Origin: Labrys sp. KNU-23
GTDB taxonomy: Bacteria; Pseudomonadota; Alphaproteobacteria; Rhizobiales; Labraceae
Reading direction: 5' to 3'
Assembly: GCF_008330945.1 (NCBI RefSeq)
Contig: NZ_CP043489.1
Span: forward strand, 4,475,501-4,539,500
Length of the DNA stretch: 64,000 nucleotides
The notes under the pieces are model-generated. The model was not told the origin of the DNA and searched no databases. It saw nothing but the letters and a program-made list of their open reading frames with translations. Each line of letters opens with the position of its first letter. Position 1 is the first letter of the stretch. Below are positions 36,371-45,154 of this stretch, piece by piece. The position numbers and the translations under genes were made by a program.

Positions 36371-37204
36371 TCAGAGATTGAAGTCGAAGCGATAGCTGGC
36401 CGATACGCCGATGGTGAACTGGTTCGGGGAGCCGCGCTCCTTGACCAGGCTCGATTTGGACGCCGGGCCGGTGAGACGGCTATATTCGGCAAAGGCGCTG
36501 GTTGTGATCTTGTCCGTGGTCTTCCAGGTGAGTGCGCCGCCGACGCCAACCGATTTCAGGCCACCGCCGGGCGAATAGGGGCTAAGGCCCGAAGCGAGCG
36601 ATTCCTGCAGGTTCACGCCGTAATAGGCGTCGAAATAGCTGCGTGTGGCCAGGGAGACCCGAGGCCCGCCGGAAATACGCCAATCCGGTGCGATATCATA
36701 GAAGGCGTCTGCGGCGATATCGGCGACCAGGCCGTGATGCGAACGGATGCCATGCCGCAATTCGGCCCGCAGACGCAGCCACTCGGTCGGATAGATATCG
36801 GCGAAGATGCCGAGTTCACCGCCCCAGCGCACCGGCTTGAGGCCCTTGAGATCATCGTCGGTGGAGCCGTCGCGTTCGAACAGGATCTTGCCGACCGGGC
36901 CGATGCGCAGGAAACCATTGTCGAGGAGGCCCAGGCCCGGATTGTCGTTGCGCGAGGTGAAGGCCGGCCCCTTGCCCTGGCGCGACAGCGAGATGATCGG
37001 CGAGGGCAGGAAGCTGAAATCCTTGGCGCCTTCATATTTGGAGCCCATGGCAGCGGTCGCGCCGAGTTCCAGCGACCACCCGCCGGCGATGTAGTTGTCC
37101 CAGAATCCCGTCGGCGTATAGGAAGAGGACTGGGCCAGTGCCGGCGTCGCCAGAACGGCAAGAACTCCTGCCGCAACGGCAGTCTTCAGGGAGCTACGCA
37201 ACAT
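36371..37204 (-). CDS. MipA/OmpV-family outer-membrane protein
   Basis: 277 residues from the ATG at 37204 (MLRSSLKTAVAAGVLAVLAT); the reading to 37324 adds a stretch unlike the family. A signal peptide ends ALAQ at residue 25. The rest alternates polar and apolar residues like a beta-barrel: WSLELGATAAMGSKYEGAKD, FADIYPTEWLRLRAELRHGI, and a C-terminal strand VSASYRFDFNL ending in an aromatic-rich signature. MipA in E. coli scaffolds murein enzymes; most family members have no assigned role. Monocistronic. Confidence 0.88.
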   Translation of the reverse strand: MLRSSLKTAVAAGVLAVLATPALAQSSSYTPTGFWDNYIAGGWSLELGATAAMGSKYEGAKDFSFLPSPIISLSRQGKGPAFTSRNDNPGLGLLDNGFLRIGPVGKILFERDGSTDDDLKGLKPVRWGGELGIFADIYPTEWLRLRAELRHGIRSHHGLVADIAADAFYDIAPDWRISGGPRVSLATRSYFDAYYGVNLQESLASGLSPYSPGGGLKSVGVGGALTWKTTDKITTSAFAEYSRLTGPASKSSLVKERGSPNQFTIGVSASYRFDFNL

Positions 37205-37565
37205 CACTCTATTCCCATTTCCGGTCGCGGCAGGAACAGCCGCGAACTTGGCCGCACAATGCCTTCGAGGTGACAACAAACAATGAAGGATGGCATGAAT
37301 AATCAACGAATTCCCTAACGTCATGTTTTGGATGCCGAGGGCATCGTCAGTTTCGTGATGCCTATTTTAGCGGCATTCACTGGTTGGCGATGGTCAGCCG
37401 GGAAAGGAGTCTATGAGCCGGCTGCGATTGATTATCGTCTCCCTTATAAACACGATGGCGATTTTGTGGCCAGCAAAAATGGCAGGAGCCTGTTCATAAT
37501 CTCTCCTTCAAAAGGGAGGGCTCGCGGTATAGGACAGGCCATATTTCCAATTTCGAAAGCCCGTC
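37205..37565. other. Intergenic region upstream of gltX and the MipA-like gene
   Basis: 361 bp between divergent genes and more AT-rich than its surroundings. It should hold both promoters, but I cannot place convincing boxes. A reading from 37328 runs into gltX in another frame and shows no family features, so I do not call a gene here. Confidence 0.5.
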
Positions 37566-38891
37566 ATGCCGCCTGTCGTCCGCTTTGCGCCGTCCCCCAC
37601 CGGCTATATCCATATCGGCAATATCCGCACCGCCTTGCTGAACTGGTGCGTGGCCAAGCGGGCGGGCGGGCGCTTCATCCTGCGCTATGACGACACTGAC
37701 GCCGCCCGTTCCCGCCAGGAATATGCCGACGCCATCGCGGTGGACCTTGCCTGGCTCGGCATGGTGCCGGACGTGCAGGCGCGCCAGTCCGAACGCATGG
37801 CGCTCTATGATGCCGCCGCCGCCCGCCTGCGCGAGGCTGGCCGGCTCTATCCCTGCTACGAGACCGAGGAGGAACTGGAGCGCCGGCGCACGCTGCAGAA
37901 GGCACGCGGCCTGCCACCGGTCTATGACCGGGCGGCCCTGCGCTTGACTGCCGAGCAGAAGGCGGCCTTGGAGGCCGAGGGGCGGCGTCCGCATTGGCGC
38001 TTCCTGCTCAACCACCGCATCGTCGAATGGCAGGACGGCGTGCGCGGGCCCGCACATGTCGACACCGCCTCTCTGTCCGATCCGGTGCTGATCCGTGCCG
38101 ATGGTGGCTATCTCTACACGCTGCCATCCGTGATCGACGACATCGATCTTGGCGTCAGCCATATCATTCGCGGCGAGGATCACGTCACCAACACCGCCGT
38201 GCAGATCGAGATCTTCGAAGCCTTGGGCGGCACGGTGCCGGCTTTCGCCCACCACAATCTGCTCACCACCGTGAGCGGCGAGGGACTGTCCAAGCGCAGC
38301 GGAGCGCTGTCGATCGGTTCGCTGCGTGAGGCCGGCTTCGAGCCGATGGCGGTAGCGAGCCTGGCGGTGCTGACCGGCACGGCCGAGGCTGTGCGTCCGA
38401 TCGCGTCGCTGCAGGAGCTCGCCGCACTGGTTGATCTTTCGCGCATCTCGCGTGCACCGGCGCGCTTCGATCCGGCCGAGATCGAGACGCTCAATGCCAA
38501 GTTGCTGCACGAGACAGCCTTTGCGGATGTTTCACAGCGGCTCACGGTTCTCGGCATCGAGGGCGGTGAGGATTTCTGGCTCGCCGTGCGCTCCAATCTC
38601 GTCAGGCTGGCCGATGCGAAATTATGGTGGGACGTGGTGACGGGGCCGGTCGCCGCAGGCGAGCAGGATCGGGAGTTCCTCGGCCGCGCCGCAGGGCTGC
38701 TGCCCAGCGAGCCCTGGGACGAGAACACCTGGGGCGCCTGGACGCAGGCCGTGAAGGAGGCCACCGGCGCCAAGGGCAAGGCCTTGTTCATGCCGCTGCG
38801 CCAGGCGTTGACCGGGCTCGACCATGGTCCCGAACTCAAGACGCTGCTGCCGCTGATCGGCCGCGAGCGCGTATTGGCGCGGCTCGGCTGA
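37566..38891 (+). CDS. gltX: Glutamyl-tRNA synthetase, divergent alphaproteobacterial type
   Basis: 441 residues. The class I signature is [20 protein letters not shown] (residues 7-26, HIGN form of HIGH), then [11 protein letters not shown], and the KMSKS-like loop is [10 protein letters not shown] (about 239-248). [19 protein letters not shown] is the family core. The length and the RYDDTD and LSKRSG forms fit the second GluRS found in alphaproteobacteria; such pairs divide the charging of tRNA-Glu and tRNA-Gln. Whether another gltX exists elsewhere in this genome cannot be seen. It is followed by a stem-loop. Confidence 0.95.
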   Translation: MPPVVRFAPSPTGYIHIGNIRTALLNWCVAKRAGGRFILRYDDTDAARSRQEYADAIAVDLAWLGMVPDVQARQSERMALYDAAAARLREAGRLYPCYETEEELERRRTLQKARGLPPVYDRAALRLTAEQKAALEAEGRRPHWRFLLNHRIVEWQDGVRGPAHVDTASLSDPVLIRADGGYLYTLPSVIDDIDLGVSHIIRGEDHVTNTAVQIEIFEALGGTVPAFAHHNLLTTVSGEGLSKRSGALSIGSLREAGFEPMAVASLAVLTGTAEAVRPIASLQELAALVDLSRISRAPARFDPAEIETLNAKLLHETAFADVSQRLTVLGIEGGEDFWLAVRSNLVRLADAKLWWDVVTGPVAAGEQDREFLGRAAGLLPSEPWDENTWGAWTQAVKEATGAKGKALFMPLRQALTGLDHGPELKTLLPLIGRERVLARLG

Positions 38892-38897
38892 GCCGTT

Positions 38898-38948
38898 GGA
38901 GCGCGGACATCGCCCCCTGACTTCGTGGGGCTGTGATGTCCGTGCTCC
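38898..38948 (+). terminator. Stem-loop after gltX
   Basis: GGAGCGCGGACATC (38898-38911) pairs with 38935-38948 with one mismatch, and GCCCC pairs with GGGGC inside it. It begins 7 bases after the stop and has no T-run. Confidence 0.6.
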
Positions 38949-39030
38949 AGGAGCGTCGTCGCCAAATAGCGAAGTGCTCTGGCACCCGGCTGGGCGCCTT
39001 CCCATATGGGGGCCGATGAGGAGACCCCTG

Positions 39031-39546
39031 ATGTTGCGTAGAATCTGCTTTGGCCTCGCCGCGATCGGACTTGCTCTCGCGGTTCCCACCGCTGCCCTGG
39101 CCCAGGAGCCGGACCTGATCTTTCGCAAGTCGACGGTGTGGAAATTCCTGACCCCGGACGACAAGCTCGCCGTCTACGGCATCGACGATCCGGATGTCGA
39201 AGGTGTCGCCTGCCACTTCACCGTGCCGGAGAAGGGCGGTCTCAAGGGCATGTTCGGGGTGGCCGAAGAAGTGTCGGACGTCTCGCTGGCCTGCCGGCAG
39301 GTCGGGCCGATCAAGTTCAAGGAAAAATTCGAGCAGGGCGCCTTGGTCTATCGCCAGTCCCGCTCCCTGTTCTTCAAGAAGATGCAGGTGGTGCGCGGCT
39401 GCGACGCCAAGCGCAATGTGCTGGTCTATCTGGTCTACACCGACAAGCTGATCGAGGGATCTCCGAAGAACTCGACCTCGTCGGTGCCGGTAATGCCCTG
39501 GGCCGGCGAGCCGCCCCAGAAATGCGGCGATTTCGTCACGGACTGA
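39031..39546 (+). CDS. creA: CreA-family periplasmic protein
   Basis: 171 residues from the ATG at 39031, with GAGGAG 7 bases upstream; ATG at 39016 would add five residues. A signal peptide ends ALAQ (residue 24). The mature sequence has the CreA pattern: FLTPDDKLAVYGIDDPDVEG, VACHFTVPEKGGLKGM, EVSDVSLACRQVGPI, RSLFFKKMQVVRGCDAKRNV and a final KCGDF. Four conserved cysteines are seen. The family is widespread in proteobacteria and its function is unknown despite the cre name from E. coli. Monocistronic. Confidence 0.92.
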   Translation: MLRRICFGLAAIGLALAVPTAALAQEPDLIFRKSTVWKFLTPDDKLAVYGIDDPDVEGVACHFTVPEKGGLKGMFGVAEEVSDVSLACRQVGPIKFKEKFEQGALVYRQSRSLFFKKMQVVRGCDAKRNVLVYLVYTDKLIEGSPKNSTSSVPVMPWAGEPPQKCGDFVTD

Positions 39547-39598
39547 GTGCGGCGCCCGGCAAGGCGCCGCCGCCCGCATCCTCACTTCTTGCGAGTTT

Positions 39599-39901
39599 TT
39601 ACTTCTCGCAAGTGATCACGACGGCGTGCGGCTGCGCGGCAGCGGCGACCTGCGTGGGCGCGTTGATGGCGCCGGTGATGTCGGTTTCGGTCTGGCGGCG
39701 GAAGGCGACGGCCTTGGCATAGCCATTGGCGACACACCATTCGCTGGCGATCGGCTGGCCACAGGGGGCGCCGCTTTCCAGGCAAGTGTCGACGCCGTAG
39801 CCATCATCGGCGCTGACGACGAAGGAGGCCACGTTCTGGGCGGAGGCGGGGCTGGCGAAGGCCAGGCAAGCCGCGATGAAGGAGAGGGTACGCAGGTTCA
39901 T
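39599..39901 (-). CDS. Small exported protein with cysteines, unknown function
   Basis: 100 residues from the ATG at 39901 (MNLRTLSFIAACLAFASPAS). A signal peptide ends ASAQ at residue 22. The mature protein has four cysteines: DTCLESGAPCGQ, SEWCVANG and a C-terminal VITCEK. Two disulfides are likely. The GQPIASEWCVANGYAKAVAF segment resembles small rhizobial periplasmic proteins I have no name for. Convergent with creA, 52 bp away. Confidence 0.72.
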   Translation of the reverse strand: MNLRTLSFIAACLAFASPASAQNVASFVVSADDGYGVDTCLESGAPCGQPIASEWCVANGYAKAVAFRRQTETDITGAINAPTQVAAAAQPHAVVITCEK

Positions 39902-40233
39902 CGAAATCACACATGTGAACGGGGTCTGCCCCGTTCGGATAGCGGAGCCTGCCTATCATCGCTGTGCGTTTTTAAACATACGTAAATCTGCGTGTTTAAT
40001 TTTTGGCGAAAGTCTGTTGCCTGGGTGCATCACTCTGGCACTGGGGAAACGGTATGCCGTCCTTTCCTCGCATGGCTTGACAACGCCGCCCGCATGGCAC
40101 ATTGCTCCCCGCGATGACAAAGACGGCCATCCTTTCGCGGATTATTTGCAGCTAGCAGCAACGCTGGCTGGCGCCGTCATTCGCCCAAAATCTTGAGCGC
40201 AGGACGCCCCCGGCCAACCGAGGTGGGGAACTC
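39902..40233. other. Intergenic region upstream of cysS
   Basis: 332 bp between divergent genes. A GAACGGGG/CCCCGTTC hairpin lies at 39917-39936 in the leader of the minus-strand gene. An AT-rich stretch near 39970-40010 may hold promoters. No tRNA-like or T-box-like structure was recognised before cysS. Confidence 0.45.
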
Positions 40234-41676
40234 ATGATTTTACGGCTTTACGATACCCGTACGCGCGCCAAGGTCGATTTTACGCCGATCGATCCGGATC
40301 GGGTGCGTATGTATGTCTGCGGCCCGACCGTCTACGACTTCGCCCATATTGGCAATGCCCGGCCGATCATCGTCTTCGACCTGCTGTTTCGCCTGCTGCG
40401 CCAAGTCTACGGGCCCGAACACGTCAGCTATGCGCGCAACGTCACCGACGTCGACGACAAGATCAACGAGCGCGCGGCCGAGCGCGGCATCACCATCCGC
40501 GAATTGACCGACGGCACGCTCGCCCAGTTCCACCGGGACATCAGGGAACTCGGCGTGCTGATGCCCGATCAGGTCAACGTGCCGGGACAGGCGCCGCAGA
40601 TGGTCGAGCCGCGGGCGACCGACCATATCGAGGAGATGAAGGCCATCATCGAGCGCCTGGTGGCGCGCGGTGTCGCCTATGTCGCCGAGGAGCATGTGCT
40701 GTTCTCCGTCCATGCCATGGAGAAGCTCGACAAGGTGCCACGCTATGGCGCGCTCGCCCGCCGCTCGCTCGACGAGATGCTGGCAGGTGCCCGGGTCGAT
40801 GTCGCGCCCTACAAGCGCGACGCCATGGATTTCGTGCTGTGGAAGCCCTCCCATGGCAGCCAGCCCGGCTGGCCGAGCCCCTCGGGCATCGCCACGCCGG
40901 GACGCCCCGGCTGGCATATCGAGTGCTCGGCCATGGCGATGGCGACGCTGCTCACCCCATATGGCGGCGGCATCGCTTGCGACGACCCGGCCCGCAACGT
41001 CTTCGATATCCATGGTGGCGGCATCGATCTCGTCTTCCCGCATCACGAGAACGAGATCGCCCAGAGCTGCTGCGCCTTCGATACGCCGGTGATGGCCAAT
41101 GTCTGGATGCATAACGGCTTCCTGCAGGTCGAGAGCGAGAAGATGTCCAAGAGCCTGGGCAACTTCATCACCATTCGCGAACTGCTTGGCAGCGACAGAT
41201 TCGGTGGGCGGGCCTGGCATGGCGACGTGCTGCGGCTCGCCATGCTGCGCACCCATTATCGCCAGCCGATCGACTGGACGCTGCAGGCCTTGAACGAGGC
41301 CCAGCAGACCCTGCTGCGTTGGTACGAAGAGGTGCCTGCGGGCGGAAGCGTCGATGCCGGCGTGATCGAGGCTTTGTCGGACGATCTCAACACGCCGGCC
41401 ATGCTGGCTCGCCTGCATCAGATCGCCGATCCGGCCGACCGGGCGGCGACGCTCGCCTTCCTGGGCTTCAGCAACGATGCGGCCGCCCTGAAGGGAGACA
41501 CCCACGTCAGCGATGGCCTGCGGCAGGAGGTCGAGGCGCTTCTGGCGGCCCGCAAGGTGGCGCGCGCCGAGAAGAACTGGCCGGAGTCCGATCGCATCCG
41601 CGACGAGCTTGCCCGGCTGAACATCGCCGTCAAGGACAACAAGGACGGCACCACCAGTTGGGAGGTCAAGCTCTGA
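40234..41676 (+). CDS. cysS: Cysteinyl-tRNA synthetase
   Basis: 480 residues. Class I motifs: [19 protein letters not shown] (HIGN form of HIGH, with the first zinc Cys), KMSKSLGNF (about 303-311), zinc ligands in [11 protein letters not shown] and [10 protein letters not shown]. The C-terminal helical domain ends [20 protein letters not shown], the usual editing-free DALR-like end. It charges tRNA-Cys. The next gene begins inside its stop (TGATG overlap), forming cysS-GNAT-cimA. Confidence 0.97.
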   Translation: MILRLYDTRTRAKVDFTPIDPDRVRMYVCGPTVYDFAHIGNARPIIVFDLLFRLLRQVYGPEHVSYARNVTDVDDKINERAAERGITIRELTDGTLAQFHRDIRELGVLMPDQVNVPGQAPQMVEPRATDHIEEMKAIIERLVARGVAYVAEEHVLFSVHAMEKLDKVPRYGALARRSLDEMLAGARVDVAPYKRDAMDFVLWKPSHGSQPGWPSPSGIATPGRPGWHIECSAMAMATLLTPYGGGIACDDPARNVFDIHGGGIDLVFPHHENEIAQSCCAFDTPVMANVWMHNGFLQVESEKMSKSLGNFITIRELLGSDRFGGRAWHGDVLRLAMLRTHYRQPIDWTLQALNEAQQTLLRWYEEVPAGGSVDAGVIEALSDDLNTPAMLARLHQIADPADRAATLAFLGFSNDAAALKGDTHVSDGLRQEVEALLAARKVARAEKNWPESDRIRDELARLNIAVKDNKDGTTSWEVKL

Positions 41677-42185
41677 TGGCGCAATCCATGCCAAAACCGG
41701 GGCTGCGTCCCTTCCTGCCCGCCGATGCGCCGATGCTGGCCGAGATCTTCCGGGCCAGCATCCATGAGCTGACGGCTGACGACTACTCGGAAAGCCAGCA
41801 GGAGGCCTGGGCCGAGGCCGCCGATGACGAGGAAGCCTGGGGCAAGCGTCTTGCCGGCTGTCTGACCTTGGTGGCCACGGTCTCCGGCTCCCCAGTCGGC
41901 TTCATCGCCCTGAAGGGCAAGGACCTGGTCGATCTGCTCTATGTCCATCCGGCGGTGGCCGGGCAGGGCGTGGCCTCGACGCTCTATGGCGCCATCGAGC
42001 AACTTGCCAAGGCGCGCGGCGCTACCCAGTTGACGGTGGATGCCAGCGACACCGCCCGTGACTTTTTCCTCAAGCAGGGTTTCGTGCCCCAGCAGCGCAA
42101 CACCGTATCGCTCGGTGACGAATGGCTCGGCAACACCACCATGAAGAAGGCGCTCGCAGCCCCACCCGAGGCTACCAGGCAATGA
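41676..42185 (+). CDS. GNAT-family N-acetyltransferase
   Basis: 169 residues, the ATG at 41676 overlapping the cysS stop by one base. The acetyl-CoA motif region is VDLLYVHPAVAGQGVASTLY (strand 4, then V-x-x-x-G-x-G-x-A), followed by the ARGATQLTVDASDTARDFFL segment with strand 5 and the FFLKQGFVPQQRNTVSLG ending. The first 25 residues (LRPFLPADAPMLAEIFRASI) are typical of YafP-like members. The acceptor is unknown. It overlaps cimA by 4 bp and is therefore in one operon with cysS and cimA. Confidence 0.9.
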   Translation: MAQSMPKPGLRPFLPADAPMLAEIFRASIHELTADDYSESQQEAWAEAADDEEAWGKRLAGCLTLVATVSGSPVGFIALKGKDLVDLLYVHPAVAGQGVASTLYGAIEQLAKARGATQLTVDASDTARDFFLKQGFVPQQRNTVSLGDEWLGNTTMKKALAAPPEATRQ

Positions 42186-43777
42186 CGCGCGACCGTCTTT
42201 ATCTGTTCGATACCACCCTGCGCGACGGCGCCCAGACCACGGGCGTCGACTTCTCCCTCGCCGACAAGCAGGCGATCGCCCGCCTGCTCGACGATCTCGG
42301 TGTCGACTATGTCGAGGGCGGCTATCCTGGCGCCAATCCGCTCGACACACAGTTCTTCAGCCAGCCCAACGGCCTCAAGGCAAAGTTCACAGCCTTCGGC
42401 ATGACCAAGCGGGCAGGGCGCTCGGCCGCCAACGATCCTGGCGTCGCCGGCCTCCTGGATGCGCAGGCGGATGCGATCTGCTTCGTGGCCAAGAGCTGGG
42501 ACCACCAGGTGCGCATGGCGCTCGGCATCAGCCTGGAGGAGAACCTCGATTCGATCCGCGACAGCGTCACCACCGCCAAGGCACGCGGGCGCGAAGTGCT
42601 GCTCGACTGCGAGCATTTCTTCGACGGCTACAAGGCCAATCCCGACTATGCGCTCGCCTGCGCCCGGACGGCCCATGAAGCCGGCGCGCGCTGGGTGGTG
42701 CTGTGCGATACCAATGGCGGCACCCTTCCGCACGAGGTGGAGCGCATCGTTGGCGAGGTGACCAAGGCGATTCCCGGCAGCCATCTTGGCATCCATGCCC
42801 ATAACGACACCGAACAGGCCGTCGCCAATTCGCTGGCGGCGGTGCGGGCCGGAGTCCGGCAGATCCAGGGCACGCTGAACGGCCTCGGCGAGCGCTGCGG
42901 CAATGCCAATCTCACCTCGCTGATCCCGACGCTCCTGCTCAAGCCCGCTTATGCCGATCGCTTCGAGATCGGGGTGGACGCGGCCCGGCTGGAGAATCTC
43001 ACGCGCATCTCGCGCAAGCTCGACGAGCTGCTCAACCGCATGCCCGACCATCATGCGCCCTATGTCGGCTCCTCGGCCTTCGCCACCAAGGCCGGCATCC
43101 ATGCCTCGGCCGTGATGAAGGATCCTTCCACCTATGAGCATGTGCCGCCCGAGAGCGTCGGCAACCGGCGCAAACTGCTGGTCTCGGATCAGGCCGGCAA
43201 GTCGAACATCCTGGCCGAGCTGGAGCGCCTGGGGCTGGCGATCGACAAGGATGATCCCCGCCTGTCGCGCCTTCTCGGTGCGTTGAAGGACAAGGAAGCG
43301 CAAGGCTATGCCTATGAGGGTGCGGATGCCTCCTTCTTCCTCCTGGCCAAGCGCATCCTCGGCAGCGTGCCGGAGTTCTTCTTCGTCGAGCGTTTCAGCG
43401 TCAATGTCGAACGGCGCTGGAACGAGCGCGGCGAACTCGGCGTGTTCTCGGAAGCCATCGTCAAGGTCAAGGTCGGCGCCGAGGAACTGATCTCGGCGGC
43501 GGAGGGGCATGGCCCGGTCAATGCCCTGGACACGGCGCTGCGCAAGGATCTCGGCAAATACCAGTCCGTCATCGAGGACCTGAAGCTGATCGACTACAAG
43601 GTCCGTGTCTTCCAGGGCGGTACCGACGCGGTGACGCGGGTGCTGATCGAATTCCAGGACGCCGCCGGCGACCGGTGGGCCACCGTGGGTGTCTCCGACA
43701 ACATCATCGACGCCTCCTTCCAGGCTCTGGTGGATTCGATGACCTACAAGCTGCTCAAGGCCGGCGCTGAGGTGTGA
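42182..43777 (+). CDS. cimA: (R)-citramalate synthase
   Basis: 531 residues from the ATG at 42182, overlapping the acetyltransferase stop. The N-terminal barrel has LYLFDTTLRDGAQTTGVDF, GVDYVEGGYPGANP, the metal site GIHAHNDTEQAVANSLAA and GTLNGLGERCGNANL; the C-terminal LeuA-type regulatory domain is about residues 395-525. The YVEGGYPG and GERCGNANL forms separate citramalate synthase from isopropylmalate synthase in my reading. It condenses pyruvate and acetyl-CoA, opening a threonine-independent route to isoleucine. Feedback control by isoleucine through the C-terminal domain is expected from the family. Confidence 0.92.
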   Translation: MTRDRLYLFDTTLRDGAQTTGVDFSLADKQAIARLLDDLGVDYVEGGYPGANPLDTQFFSQPNGLKAKFTAFGMTKRAGRSAANDPGVAGLLDAQADAICFVAKSWDHQVRMALGISLEENLDSIRDSVTTAKARGREVLLDCEHFFDGYKANPDYALACARTAHEAGARWVVLCDTNGGTLPHEVERIVGEVTKAIPGSHLGIHAHNDTEQAVANSLAAVRAGVRQIQGTLNGLGERCGNANLTSLIPTLLLKPAYADRFEIGVDAARLENLTRISRKLDELLNRMPDHHAPYVGSSAFATKAGIHASAVMKDPSTYEHVPPESVGNRRKLLVSDQAGKSNILAELERLGLAIDKDDPRLSRLLGALKDKEAQGYAYEGADASFFLLAKRILGSVPEFFFVERFSVNVERRWNERGELGVFSEAIVKVKVGAEELISAAEGHGPVNALDTALRKDLGKYQSVIEDLKLIDYKVRVFQGGTDAVTRVLIEFQDAAGDRWATVGVSDNIIDASFQALVDSMTYKLLKAGAEV

Positions 43778-43778
43778 A

Positions 43779-43844
43779 GAGGGAGTGTCGACCTCCAGGT
43801 CGACATCTCTAGGCGCATGTCGACCTGGAGGTCGACACTCCCTC
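43779..43844. terminator. 28-bp perfect inverted repeat between convergent cimA and YceI genes
   Basis: Arms 43779-43806 and 43817-43844 are exact complements with a 10-base loop. Each arm is itself a dyad around GTCGACC and GGTCGAC, so alternative cruciform forms are possible. It starts 1 base after the cimA stop and ends 2 bases before the YceI stop, suiting a bidirectional terminator. Confidence 0.75.
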
Positions 43845-43846
43845 GT

Positions 43847-44443
43847 TCAGCGCCGGATCGCTTCGGCATTGATATCGATGCGCACGATATCGCCGATCAG
43901 CGGAACGAAGGCCTTCATGCCGAAGTCGGAACGCCGGATGGTCGCGCTGGCCGTGAAGCCGGCGACCATGCGGTTGCCGCGCAACGGATCCGGCGCGACG
44001 CGGTTGAAGGTGGTTCGCAGCGTTACGAGCCTGGTTATCCCGAGCAGCGTCAGTTCTCCGCTGAGATCGGCACCGCGAGGGCCACGGCGCCTCACCTTCT
44101 TGGTCCGGAAAGTGATCGTCTGGTGGCGGGCGACATCGAAGAACTGGCTCGACCTCAGATCCTCGTCGCGCGTCGGCACCCCCGTATCGACGCTCGAGGC
44201 CTCGATCGTCGCCTCGACCAGGCTTTGCTCGGGGTGCTCTTCGTCGAGTGTGAGCACGCCCTTCACCTGGTGGAAGCTGCCCGTGACGGTAGAATAGCCG
44301 AGATGGTCGATATGGAAGATCGTCTGCGTATGCTCGGGATCGAGATCGTAGAGATCGCCTGCCAGGGCCGACGGCAAAGGGACGGCGCTGAAAAGAAGCG
44401 CCGCCACAGTCATTCGGAAAGACCGCTTCATTGCATCGTCCAT
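43847..44443 (-). CDS. YceI-family exported lipid-binding-like protein
   Basis: 198 residues from the ATG at 44443, preceded by GGTGG; ATG at 44431 (MKRSFRMTVAALL) is an alternative. A signal peptide ends SALAG. The YceI lipocalin-like barrel follows: YDLDPEHTQTIFHIDHLGYS, VTGSFHQVKGVLTLDEEHPE, SSVDTGVPTRDEDLRSSQFF, GELTLLGITRLVTLRTTF and SDFGMKAFVPLIGDIVRI. Family members bind isoprenoids in the periplasm. It is alone and converges on cimA. Confidence 0.92.
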   Translation of the reverse strand: MDDAMKRSFRMTVAALLFSAVPLPSALAGDLYDLDPEHTQTIFHIDHLGYSTVTGSFHQVKGVLTLDEEHPEQSLVEATIEASSVDTGVPTRDEDLRSSQFFDVARHQTITFRTKKVRRRGPRGADLSGELTLLGITRLVTLRTTFNRVAPDPLRGNRMVAGFTASATIRRSDFGMKAFVPLIGDIVRIDINAEAIRR

Positions 44444-44520
44444 GCCACCGGATCGCAAAACGCCGTGGCATGAACACCTGAAGGTGCGTTCCTATTCGAC
44501 CGCAGTCTCGCGAGGCCGCT

Positions 44521-45123
44521 TCAGAGCGTCTCGGGCGCGACGCTCATCGCCATTTCGGCCCGCGAAATCTTCTCGATCGCTGCCGTGATCATCGGCACGA
44601 CCTCTTCGGGCTTGTTGGCCACCAGCACGTTCACTGCGGTCTCGGGACGGATGAAGCCCTCCTCGCGCATATGGTCGAGGATGTCGAGGAAACGCGTCCA
44701 GAAGCCGTCGATATTGACCAGCAGGATCGGCTTCTTGTGCTGGCCGAGCTGGGCCCAGGTGAGCTGCTCGACCAGTTCCTCCAGCGTGCCGACGCCGCCG
44801 GGAAGGGCGACGAAGGCGTCCGCCCTCTCGAACATCAGGCGCTTGCGCTCATGCATGTCCTTGGTGACGATGAGTTCCTCGACCTCGGTGAGCATGCGCT
44901 CGCGCCGCTGCAGGAAGGTCGGGATGATGCCGGTGACCTGGCCGCCATTCTCGATGACGGCGCGGGCGACCGTGCCCATCAGGCCGACATTGCCGCCGCC
45001 ATAGACGAGACGAATGCCGCCTTCGGCCATATCGCGGCCCAGGCGCTCGGCGCCGGCGACATATTCGGGGCGGGTGCCATTGCTGGAGCCGCAATAGACG
45101 CAAATCGAACGAAGCTTTGTCAT
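44521..45123 (-). CDS. LOG-family nucleoside-5'-monophosphate phosphoribohydrolase
   Basis: 200 residues from the ATG at 45123 (MTKLRSICVYCGSSNG), preceded by GGGGAC; ATG at 45147 is less likely. The family motifs YGGGNVGLMG, MHERKRLMFERADAFVALPG and PGGVGTLEELVEQLTWAQLG are intact, including the catalytic Arg and Glu of PGGxGTxxE. It hydrolyses N6-modified AMP to a free base, which activates cytokinins in plants and clears nucleotides in bacteria. It lies 31 bp downstream of the ClpP-fold protein gene on the same strand. Confidence 0.93.
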   Translation of the reverse strand: MTKLRSICVYCGSSNGTRPEYVAGAERLGRDMAEGGIRLVYGGGNVGLMGTVARAVIENGGQVTGIIPTFLQRRERMLTEVEELIVTKDMHERKRLMFERADAFVALPGGVGTLEELVEQLTWAQLGQHKKPILLVNIDGFWTRFLDILDHMREEGFIRPETAVNVLVANKPEEVVPMITAAIEKISRAEMAMSVAPETL

Positions 45124-45154
45124 GTCCCCGGTTTCGCACTGCGGCATGGGTGGG

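Noticed and set aside
37328-37690. 120-codon plus-strand reading before gltX
   Set aside because: Runs into gltX in another frame, has no ribosome site or known domain, and its end is clearly a gltX shadow.
40100-40233. T-box or other riboswitch before cysS
   Set aside because: T-boxes are a Gram-positive feature, and no specifier loop, T-box sequence or terminator/antiterminator pair is visible here.
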